Origin: JBBTQS01 sp964627055
GTDB lineage: Bacteria > Patescibacteriota > Patescibacteriia > Magasanikbacterales > JBBTQS01
Assembly (NCBI GenBank): GCA_964627055.1
Contig: CAZVGV010000008.1
Coordinates: forward strand, 1-35,440
Length of the DNA: 35,440 nucleotides
Direction of reading: 5' to 3'
Position numbers and translations under genes: made by a program. Below the pieces are notes generated by a model. It did no database searches and had not been told where the DNA came from. It saw only the letters and a list, made by a program, of their open reading frames with translations. Of the stretch, positions 15,951 through 22,777 are shown in pieces (positions within the stretch are counted from its first letter, which is position 1; every line of letters begins with the position of its first letter).

Positions 15951-16424
15951 CTATGATATCGAAAGAATGGTGTATTTGGCAACGCCTGAGGGTTTTTGTA
16001 CTTCTACGACGTCATCAATGGCGCGTCCGAGGAACGCTGCGCCTAGTGGGGACTCATTGGAGATCTTGCCAGCAAGAGGATCTGCTTCTGCAGAGCCTAC
16101 AATCTGGAATTCCTTCTTCGTCTTGTCATCGGTAGACACAACAATGCGCGATCCAATCTGTACTGTTACTGATTTGGTTGCTGCGCGCTTCTCTTCGATC
16201 AATACCGAGCGGTTGATCATGTCCTCGAGTTCGAGAAGGCGTCCTTGCGCAAATGCCATTTGTTCTTTTGCATCCTGGTACTCAGCATTTTCGGACAAAT
16301 CGCCATTCTGCTTTGCGTCGTCAATACGACCTGCAATTGCAGGAATCGTCTTCATTTTGAGTGTCTCGAATTCAGCCTTGAGTGCCTCGAGTCCTTCTTT
16401 GGAAATGTATACAATTTCAGTCAT
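15951..16424 (-). CDS. greA: transcript cleavage factor GreA
   Basis: The 157-residue protein is a normal-length GreA. The N-terminal coiled coil carries the acidic tip (DAKQNGDLSENAEYQDAKE), whose Asp and Glu residues assist RNA polymerase in cutting backtracked transcripts. The C-terminal FKBP-like domain contains GSRIVV and ESPLGAAFLGRAIDDVVEV. It is the first gene of a minus-strand unit that continues into lysS, and greA-lysS pairs are common. A near-consensus promoter lies 22-50 nt upstream. Confidence 0.97.
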   Translation of the reverse strand: MTEIVYISKEGLEALKAEFETLKMKTIPAIAGRIDDAKQNGDLSENAEYQDAKEQMAFAQGRLLELEDMINRSVLIEEKRAATKSVTVQIGSRIVVSTDDKTKKEFQIVGSAEADPLAGKISNESPLGAAFLGRAIDDVVEVQKPSGVAKYTILSIS

Positions 16425-16445
16425 AAATTCATGAGGAGTAAACGC

Positions 16446-16474
16446 AGTATACGGAGGTTACGCTCGCATGTCAA
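16446..16474 (-). promoter_or_regulatory. greA-lysS operon promoter
   Basis: On the minus strand, a perfect TTGACA (16469-16474) is followed after exactly 17 nt by TATACT (16446-16451). The predicted start is near 16439, leaving a leader of about 15 nt without a Shine-Dalgarno site. The -35 overlaps the stop codon of the upstream PBP2 gene. It likely drives greA, lysS, the MYG1-like gene, RibL-Nudix, serS and ftsQ. Confidence 0.85.
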
Positions 16475-18462
16475 GAATCATAACTTCCCCACCAAGTGAA
16501 AAATTCTGCTGCAATCATGGACGCAATAGTTGCACCTTCCTCGCCCTCTTCAACCAAAATTGCGACAGCAATTCGTGGAGACTCGTATGGAGCAAATCCG
16601 GTAAACCATGCATGCGGTTCGTACTGATTACTCCACTGTGCAGTACCTGTTTTTCCTGCGACAGCAACACGTGCTGCTTGCAAGCGATATCCCGAACCTG
16701 ATGTGACGGTCATGCGCATTCCCTCTCGCACGGTTTGGAGATGCTCCGGGTCAATCATACTACTATTGAGCACCACGGGCTTTTCTACAATACGTGGTTG
16801 CGATGTCGTATCACCAAGCGCATAAAGAAGATGAGGTTTGTAGAGTGTGCCACCATTGGCGATTGCTGCCGTACTCACTGCCATCTGTAGCGGAGTAACG
16901 AGAAGATCTCCTTGGCCAATGGAAAAGTTATACGTATCGCCGATATACCACCGTTCATTCTTTACGTGTTGCTTCCATGCGGGAGACGGAATGAATCCAG
17001 CAAATTCTCCTTGGAGATCAATCCCTGTTTTGGAGCCAAAACCAAACTGTTGAAGATATGCAGCGATTCGCTCTGCTCCTAGGCCTTGGACATCCTCATA
17101 TCCTCCTCCGATGATATAGAAAAATGTATTCACGGAGTCTGCGATCGCCTTGCGCACGTCTGTGACGCCATGCCCGCCTGCACGCCAGTCTTTGAAATAC
17201 CATCGAGAAATACGGAGTCCACCTGTGCTCAAAAACGTTGTCGACTTGGTGATGATCCCCTCTTGAAGCGCCGCTGCAGCAACGAATGGTTTGATAACCG
17301 ATCCAGAAGGAAATCGCCCACTAATCGCGCGGTTAAACAGTGGCATATCTGGATCTGCCAGCAATGCGCCGTATGCGTCAGAGCTGATCCCCTTACTAAA
17401 CAGATTGTTGTCGTAGGCAGGAAGCGAAACAAGTCCGAGTACTGCCCCAGACCGTGGATCGATCGCAACGGCTGCAGCACGTTTTTTGTTCAACTGCGCC
17501 ATCGCACGTTTCATGGCGGTCTCGAGGTGCGTTTGTACCTGCGCATCAATGGTGAGATAGACTCCTGTTCCTGGAATCGACGCCACAGCACTTACCTGAC
17601 GTCCTGGGCGGCCTTGTGCGTTCACCTCAGTGAGCACTTTCCCGTAAACACCACGGAGAAGGTGTTCATACGTTTTTTCAACACCAGACTTTCCGATGCG
17701 ATCCGTCGGGCTATACGCTCTGTCTGCGCGTGTCGTGCCTTGATCAAGTATTTGCTGCCACTCCTGTGCATTCATTTTGCCAGTGTACCCCAAAACATGC
17801 GCAAAACTTGCCGTGGTATCAACATGATATTTACGTGTGAATGTACTTTGTACGTACAGTCCTGGAATATCGGCTGCTGCTGCTTGTATTCGTACCGCCT
17901 CCTCGTACGTTACAGCATCTTTTACAAGCAACGAATCTCTTCCTGTGAGTTGCGGAGCACCAAATACCTCTTTTGCAGCTGCGTCATCCATTCCGAGAAG
18001 TTGTTGTAGCTTCGCTCGTCGTTCTGGATACGGAATGATGTCTCGCGGTGAAATGGCGATAGCAAATGTCGGGACGTTTTCCACCAATGGCACGCCATTG
18101 CGATCGTACAGGATGCCACGTGCCGCTGGCTGCGCATATGTACGCGTTCGATTATTTTCTGCGGCGAGAAGGTATGCTCTTCCATTACCAACTTGTATCA
18201 CGCCGATTTTCCAATACAGAAATCCGAGAAGTAACCACCCAAGGACACCGACAACAATAATTTTGTTTCGCGATAGTGCGTTCCCGATATACTGTTCTCG
18301 AAATTCAGGGAGCGCACGATCCCCGTCATCTCTATGAGGTGAAAATTGCTCTGTCACCCACTCCAGACGGTATCGCCCGTGTAGCCCAAAAGAGCGGTGT
18401 GGTGCATCGCCTGTTGGAAAGAGATCACTGGATTTTGGTGCAGAAGAGAACCAAGATCGCAT
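16471..18462 (-). CDS. mrdA: penicillin-binding protein 2 (elongasome transpeptidase)
   Basis: This 663-residue class B penicillin-binding protein has a ~65-residue cytoplasmic N-terminus, one membrane anchor (about 67-85), a dimerisation domain (RGILYDRNGVPLVEN) and a transpeptidase domain with the three active-site motifs: SVIK at 388-391, SVN at 443-445 and KTG at 604-606. It cross-links peptidoglycan during side-wall growth with RodA and the MreBCD scaffold. It is last in the proS-mreB-mreC-mreD-mrdA run, 9 nt after mreD, which favours PBP2 over FtsI. The ~65-residue N-terminal extension is longer than in E. coli PBP2. No rodA is seen in the window. Confidence 0.92.
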   Translation of the reverse strand: MRSWFSSAPKSSDLFPTGDAPHRSFGLHGRYRLEWVTEQFSPHRDDGDRALPEFREQYIGNALSRNKIIVVGVLGWLLLGFLYWKIGVIQVGNGRAYLLAAENNRTRTYAQPAARGILYDRNGVPLVENVPTFAIAISPRDIIPYPERRAKLQQLLGMDDAAAKEVFGAPQLTGRDSLLVKDAVTYEEAVRIQAAAADIPGLYVQSTFTRKYHVDTTASFAHVLGYTGKMNAQEWQQILDQGTTRADRAYSPTDRIGKSGVEKTYEHLLRGVYGKVLTEVNAQGRPGRQVSAVASIPGTGVYLTIDAQVQTHLETAMKRAMAQLNKKRAAAVAIDPRSGAVLGLVSLPAYDNNLFSKGISSDAYGALLADPDMPLFNRAISGRFPSGSVIKPFVAAAALQEGIITKSTTFLSTGGLRISRWYFKDWRAGGHGVTDVRKAIADSVNTFFYIIGGGYEDVQGLGAERIAAYLQQFGFGSKTGIDLQGEFAGFIPSPAWKQHVKNERWYIGDTYNFSIGQGDLLVTPLQMAVSTAAIANGGTLYKPHLLYALGDTTSQPRIVEKPVVLNSSMIDPEHLQTVREGMRMTVTSGSGYRLQAARVAVAGKTGTAQWSNQYEPHAWFTGFAPYESPRIAVAILVEEGEEGATIASMIAAEFFTWWGSYDS

Positions 18463-18471
18463 AGGAATTGA

Positions 18472-18984
18472 TTACGCACGTCGCACATGATCGAACGCTC
18501 CAAACCTCTGACTTACAGCGAACACGATGAGTGATCCTATCAGCGTGTATCCAACCATGGGTATGGCGCGGGTTCCAAATGCAAATAACGCCTCTTGCCA
18601 TGGCTGAACGGCTCTTGCTGTATTCATACAAACCCAGACGAAGGCGAAGGCACACAATCCCACGGTTACAACGAGTGCGTAGGATCCTATAGATAATCGC
18701 GGAATGAGCCTGATGCAAAAGAGTCGCACAGTCCAGGCAAGCGCGAGGTATGCCACCGTCATTGTCCCAAAGGGGTATGGACTCATTACATCAGCTGCGA
18801 TCCCTACCACTAGTGGCCACCACCCAATGTGTTCGAATGCATACCAACGTGATCTGACCCACCACGGTGCGAGAATTACCGGCACAAGCACAGTATGCCA
18901 CGGTGCTGGGAGTGCGCTTGTTACACCAAATTGCAATACAAGGAGCACTCCAAAGAGCGTAAGTTGCAAGAGTAGGACCTGCAT
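18472..18984 (-). CDS. mreD: rod-shape protein MreD-like
   Basis: The 170-residue protein is hydrophobic with about five membrane spans, as expected for MreD. The segment 'GIAADVMSPYPFGTMTVAYLALAW' matches the MreD pattern 'GlllDllsxxPlGxxxl'. MreD links MreC and the cell-wall synthases in the membrane. Position between mreC (1 nt gap) and the PBP2 gene (9 nt) supports the call, since the protein family itself is poorly conserved. Confidence 0.82.
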   Translation of the reverse strand: MQVLLLQLTLFGVLLVLQFGVTSALPAPWHTVLVPVILAPWWVRSRWYAFEHIGWWPLVVGIAADVMSPYPFGTMTVAYLALAWTVRLFCIRLIPRLSIGSYALVVTVGLCAFAFVWVCMNTARAVQPWQEALFAFGTRAIPMVGYTLIGSLIVFAVSQRFGAFDHVRRA

Positions 18985-18985
18985 A

Positions 18986-19792
18986 CTACGGAGTTGGGCG
19001 CGTTAGAATTAGCACTTGTCGCAAATTCTCTTGCGCATACCGAACTTGAATGCTTGCACGCAAGAGCTCCGTATTCGGCTCCTCTTCCAATCCTTCAACC
19101 GACCCGATCACTATTCCAGCTGGAATTGCTTGGTCCATTCCAGCTGTTTGAATCAAGGATCCTTGCCGTAATTGTGCTGCCTTAGGGATGAGGGTGAGTT
19201 GTGTTGAGAGACCAAACTGACCCCGCACCAATCCTACCAGTGTCCCTTGTTCCACCGATGCACCCGATATTGCTGATGCGGGATGTGCAAGTGTTCGAAT
19301 ATACGAACTTTGCGCTGTTACTGAATGCACGGTTCCTACGAGCGCTCCTTCAGTTGTCAGAACCGTGTCACCGACTTGCACCCCTGCATCACTCCCTTGA
19401 TCTATAAGGAGTAGCGACGTGTCAAAGCTCATGCCAGTACCCAATACATTCGCTGCGAGAGGTCGAAACGATGCATAGCGGTCGATGAGTGAAAATGCTC
19501 GCTCAAGGTCTGCGCACACTCTCGCAGTGGTAGATGCGCTCGTTGTGGCCACTTCCCAGCGAAGTCGTTGCTCACGGAGTGATTCAATCTCAGCGATGAG
19601 TTCTGCTTTGCTTTTTGCTGCAAGTGAAGCGTCTGCTGCTGTTGTGGTATGCACCCAACCTGCAATAGGAGCAATGAGTCGTGTAATAGGAGCACGTAGC
19701 CACTGAAAAAGCGATGTTCTTGTGCCGATAAGTACCACTGCGATCGCCCAAAATAGAACCCATGCCACTCGTATTTGATACGATGCGCGCAT
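18986..19792 (-). CDS. mreC: rod-shape protein MreC
   Basis: The 268-residue protein has an N-terminal membrane span (VAWVLFWAIAVVLIGT), a coiled coil (about 55-85) and the MreC beta domain with 'GSDAGVQVGDTVLTTEGALVGTVHSV' and 'LIQTAGMDQAIPAGIVIGSV'. MreC forms periplasm-side filaments that activate PBP2 and connect to MreB. It lies 11 nt after mreB and 1 nt before mreD. Its length is within the normal range. Confidence 0.93.
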   Translation of the reverse strand: MRASYQIRVAWVLFWAIAVVLIGTRTSLFQWLRAPITRLIAPIAGWVHTTTAADASLAAKSKAELIAEIESLREQRLRWEVATTSASTTARVCADLERAFSLIDRYASFRPLAANVLGTGMSFDTSLLLIDQGSDAGVQVGDTVLTTEGALVGTVHSVTAQSSYIRTLAHPASAISGASVEQGTLVGLVRGQFGLSTQLTLIPKAAQLRQGSLIQTAGMDQAIPAGIVIGSVEGLEEEPNTELLRASIQVRYAQENLRQVLILTRPTP

Positions 19793-19803
19793 AGTATGGG
19801 GAA

Positions 19804-20865
19804 TTAAAATCGCTTTCTATTGGTTTCTTCCTGTGCCGAAGGAATAGCAATTCGTGACAACAGTCGTTCATCCTCAAGGAGCATGCCAGTACCCCGCACA
19901 ACACACATAAGTGGATCATCAACGATGCGTACCGGGATTCCTGTTGCAGTTGCGATAATTTGGTCAATACCACGAAGCAACGCTGTGCCACCAGAGAGCA
20001 CGAGCCCACGCTCGTGAATGTCCGCAACAATCTCAGGTGGCGTGACTTCCAACGTCGCTTTTATATTTTCGACGATGGTCGCGATAGAACGTGCGATGGC
20101 GCGGTACACATGTTCACTGTCAATCACCACTTCCTTTGGCAAACCTGAGACGACGTCTCGGCCACGCATGGAGAACTCAATCTTTTCAGGAAGTGGTTGA
20201 GCCGAGCCCACTGCGAGCTTGATATTTTCGGCCTGACGATCTCCAAGGAGTAATCCGAACACTTCTCGCGTATATTGCATGATGTTCTTGGTGAGTTCAT
20301 CGCCTGCAATAACGCTGGTACGCCAACTTACAATTCCTTCAAGTGAGATAATCGCGACTTGAGTGTTGCCAGCGCCCAGTTGTACAACCATGTTGCCGGT
20401 CGGTTCTTCAACTGACATTCGAGCTCCAATTGCTGCGGCCATCGGCTCCTCAATCACAAATACTTCGCGCGCTCCAGCAGCGATAATAGCGTCTTCAACC
20501 GCCTTTCGTTCTACTTCGGTAACACCCAGCGGAACAGTCACGACAACTCGAGGTCTCGGGACAAACGAAAACTCGTCTTCATGCACCTTGTCGATGAAGT
20601 ACTTTACCATGCGCTCAGCTACTTCGAAGTCTGAGATCACACCACCGGAAAGTGGTCGTGATGTGGTGATGTGTGCTGGTGTTTTGCCGACCATGTTCTT
20701 TGCCTCGTTTCCTACAGCAAGAATTTGTTCGGTTCGTGTATTGATTGCAACAACAGATGGCTCGTGTACGACGATGCCCTTATCTTTGACATAGACTCGA
20801 ACATTGGCTGTCCCGAGGTCCATCCCAATGTCTTTGCTGAACTTGCCAAAGAAGGATTTGATCAT
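19804..20865 (-). CDS. mreB: actin-like rod-shape protein MreB
   Basis: This 353-residue MreB has the actin-fold phosphate loops: 'IGMDLGTANVRVYVKDKG' (phosphate 1), 'VVQLGAGNTQVAIISL' (phosphate 2; most MreBs have DIGGGT, here QLGAGN) and the adenosine motif 'GLVLSGGTALLRGID'. It forms membrane-bound filaments that orient lateral wall synthesis, which predicts a rod-shaped cell. The start overlaps the proS stop by 4 nt. The DIGGGT to QLGAGN change removes the usual Asp of the phosphate-2 loop, which is worth noting. Confidence 0.96.
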   Translation of the reverse strand: MIKSFFGKFSKDIGMDLGTANVRVYVKDKGIVVHEPSVVAINTRTEQILAVGNEAKNMVGKTPAHITTSRPLSGGVISDFEVAERMVKYFIDKVHEDEFSFVPRPRVVVTVPLGVTEVERKAVEDAIIAAGAREVFVIEEPMAAAIGARMSVEEPTGNMVVQLGAGNTQVAIISLEGIVSWRTSVIAGDELTKNIMQYTREVFGLLLGDRQAENIKLAVGSAQPLPEKIEFSMRGRDVVSGLPKEVVIDSEHVYRAIARSIATIVENIKATLEVTPPEIVADIHERGLVLSGGTALLRGIDQIIATATGIPVRIVDDPLMCVVRGTGMLLEDERLLSRIAIPSAQEETNRKRF

Positions 20866-22097
20866 ACCGCGAGTCGGCTATACAGCTCACTTTCAGTGAT
20901 AGTTTCTGCAGCACCGTTGCGCGTTTTCCATTCGACAGTACCTGCAGCCAGCTGCTTGGTGCTAACGACAACACGCGTTGGGATGCCAATGAGGTCACTC
21001 TCGGCAAACTTCTCCCCTGCTCGCAAATCACGATCATCGAGGAGTACTTCGATGCGGTGTTCAGAAAGCGTGAGTGCGATTTCTTCTGCTTTGCGAAGTA
21101 CAGCTTCGTCTGTGCTGAGTGCGACAACATGCACGGCAAAAGGCGCTACTTCCTTCGGCCACAAGATTCCTGCCTCATCGTGGTGTACTTCCACGATGGT
21201 TCCGAGTACGCGGCTTGGCCCAATACCATAGCAACCCATGAGTACTGGCTGTGCCTTACCCTCAGCGTCTACATACGTGAAGTCAAATGCTGAAGAATAT
21301 TTCGCACCAAGTGGGAAAATATTTCCCACTTCGATAGCCTTGTTCTCAGTGACTGGCCCGTGACAAGTGTCACACGTATCAAATGTGGTGAGAATTTCGC
21401 GATTCTTGTACCAACCACAAGCTGCGCAGTGGTACACAAGATCTTCGCCGTATTCAGTAAAGACCTGATATTCGTGTGAGAACTTACTGAAGGTGCCTCC
21501 ACTTGCCTCAACCATTTTCGCATCAAGACCACAACGGGTATAGACACGATCATACGCTTTTGCTACCTGCATGTAGTATTGATCGAGGTCTTCTTGTGTG
21601 GTGTGGAAGCTATACAGGTCTTTCATGAGAAATTCACGCCCACGAAGCAATCCAGACTTGGCACGTGGCTCATTGCGGAATTTGTTTTGAATCTGATACA
21701 CCGCTCGTGGGAGGTCTTTGTAGGACTGTACGAAGTCTTGCAGAAGCGGTGTCACGATTTCTTCATGCGTTGCGCCGAGTGCATACTCCTTATTCCCTGC
21801 CCCCTCGAGGCGGAATAACACGTCGAGTCCATCCCAGCGACCAGTTTTTACCCATGGCTCCTTTGGGGTGAGCGCAGGCATAAGAATTTCACTTGCGCCC
21901 AGTGCGTTCATTTCTTCACGAATAATATCTTCGATCTTGCGTAAGACTCGTAGGCCATATGGGAGGTATGAGTACACTCCTGCCATTTCTTTGTGTACAA
22001 ACCCACCTCGTGTGAGTAGTTCAGCGTTGTGACTGACCTCATCCTTTGGCGCCTCCTTGGTAGTCTTGGTGAAAATGCGTGATTGTCGGGTAAACAT
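20862..22097 (-). CDS. proS: prolyl-tRNA synthetase, short form without the editing insert
   Basis: This 411-residue class II ProRS starts at the ATG at 22097 (MFTRQSRIF). Motif 2 (FRNEPRAKSGLLRGREFLMKD) and the bacterial-type 'TFSKFSHEYQV' are present, and the anticodon-binding domain is complete (APFAVHVVAL...LDDRDLRAGEKFAESDLIGIP). The ~180-residue YbaK-like editing insertion of E. coli ProRS is missing. Where bacterial ProRS has 'YCDxCGYAANxE' the protein has CAACGWYKNRE followed by CDTCHG, which together form a CxxC...CxxC zinc-ribbon-like pair. It overlaps mreB by 4 nt. An in-frame ATG upstream at 22142 lies in the preceding gene and was rejected. Confidence 0.94.
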   Translation of the reverse strand: MFTRQSRIFTKTTKEAPKDEVSHNAELLTRGGFVHKEMAGVYSYLPYGLRVLRKIEDIIREEMNALGASEILMPALTPKEPWVKTGRWDGLDVLFRLEGAGNKEYALGATHEEIVTPLLQDFVQSYKDLPRAVYQIQNKFRNEPRAKSGLLRGREFLMKDLYSFHTTQEDLDQYYMQVAKAYDRVYTRCGLDAKMVEASGGTFSKFSHEYQVFTEYGEDLVYHCAACGWYKNREILTTFDTCDTCHGPVTENKAIEVGNIFPLGAKYSSAFDFTYVDAEGKAQPVLMGCYGIGPSRVLGTIVEVHHDEAGILWPKEVAPFAVHVVALSTDEAVLRKAEEIALTLSEHRIEVLLDDRDLRAGEKFAESDLIGIPTRVVVSTKQLAAGTVEWKTRNGAAETITESELYSRLAV

Positions 22098-22098
22098 A

Positions 22099-22485
22099 CT
22101 ATGATTGATGTGACGATCGTGACGACCAGAGGAACTCAACACAGCTTACGATGACTGCGAGGAGAATGACAGTCCACCAGTACAGGTATTGCATGCGAGC
22201 CATGAGCAATACGATGGTAACTAGTGAAGAGAACAACACAGCCTGTCGGAAACTTTTGCGTACCGTACGGAATGCGACCGTCTCTCTGCGTGCGAAGAAG
22301 CTCTCAATTACGAACACGATCAGTGAAAATAAACCAAAGAGCGAAAGAAAAAGTGCTCCGTAGAAGAGTGCAAGTCCTGCGGCACTAGCGGTGTACGGGT
22401 CAACAGACATCATGACAAAGTACAAAGCACCGAAGCACAACACCGTAGCTGTGCACATGAAAAGCAGATACTGGCGGAGCGTCAT
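22099..22485 (-). CDS. small integral membrane protein, unknown function
   Basis: No family is recognised for this 128-residue protein. It has four predicted membrane spans: about 8-28, 35-60 (GLALFYGALFLSLFGLFSLIVFVI), 80-100 and 103-120. A basic loop (ARRETVAFRTVRKSFRQ) lies between spans two and three. It overlaps the DciA-like gene by 4 nt and ends 1 nt before the proS ATG, so it belongs to the same transcript. Similar short four-span proteins next to DNA or shape genes are common in CPR genomes, but that is a general impression, not a function. Confidence 0.7.
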   Translation of the reverse strand: MTLRQYLLFMCTATVLCFGALYFVMMSVDPYTASAAGLALFYGALFLSLFGLFSLIVFVIESFFARRETVAFRTVRKSFRQAVLFSSLVTIVLLMARMQYLYWWTVILLAVIVSCVEFLWSSRSSHQS

Positions 22486-22772
22486 AGAAGATAACGAATA
22501 CGTTCGACCCGTGCCCGGGCCGGCATTTTTTCATTAAGGAGGGCGAGAATTGCCGATTCCTGTGTCTTGAGTGTTTGTGCAAACGCGGCAGAATCACAAC
22601 TTACCGTTAACGTTCCGTTCTTGATGTACTGGGGTCGTACATGTCGCGCATCTGCGGCAAAAACAGTGTCGAGCGCCTGTTGCGCGTACTCGAGAGTCAT
22701 GGCGCTTTCAACTTGTTTGCCTACACCGGCGCGTGCAACGCGCGCCATAAGGTCTTTACCAATCCCGTCCAT
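22482..22772 (-). CDS. DciA/DUF721-like protein
   Basis: The protein has 96 residues from ATG 22772; a GTG at 22781 would give 99. The pattern 'LMARVARAGVGKQVESAMTLEYAQQALDTVF', 'GTLTVSCDSAAFAQTLKTQESAILALLNEK' fits the DUF721/DciA family, whose KH-like domain helps load the replicative helicase DnaB in bacteria without DnaC. The ATG start is preferred because T precedes it, as for most genes here; the GTG would overlap the upstream stop by 4 nt. It follows the helicase-nuclease gene directly. Confidence 0.68.
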   Translation of the reverse strand: MDGIGKDLMARVARAGVGKQVESAMTLEYAQQALDTVFAADARHVRPQYIKNGTLTVSCDSAAFAQTLKTQESAILALLNEKMPARARVERIRYLL

Positions 22773-22777
22773 AGCTA

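Noticed and set aside
17086..18009. 307-codon plus-strand open frame opposite the PBP2 gene
   Set aside because: It overlaps a confident transpeptidase gene and its Cys/Arg-rich translation looks non-coding.
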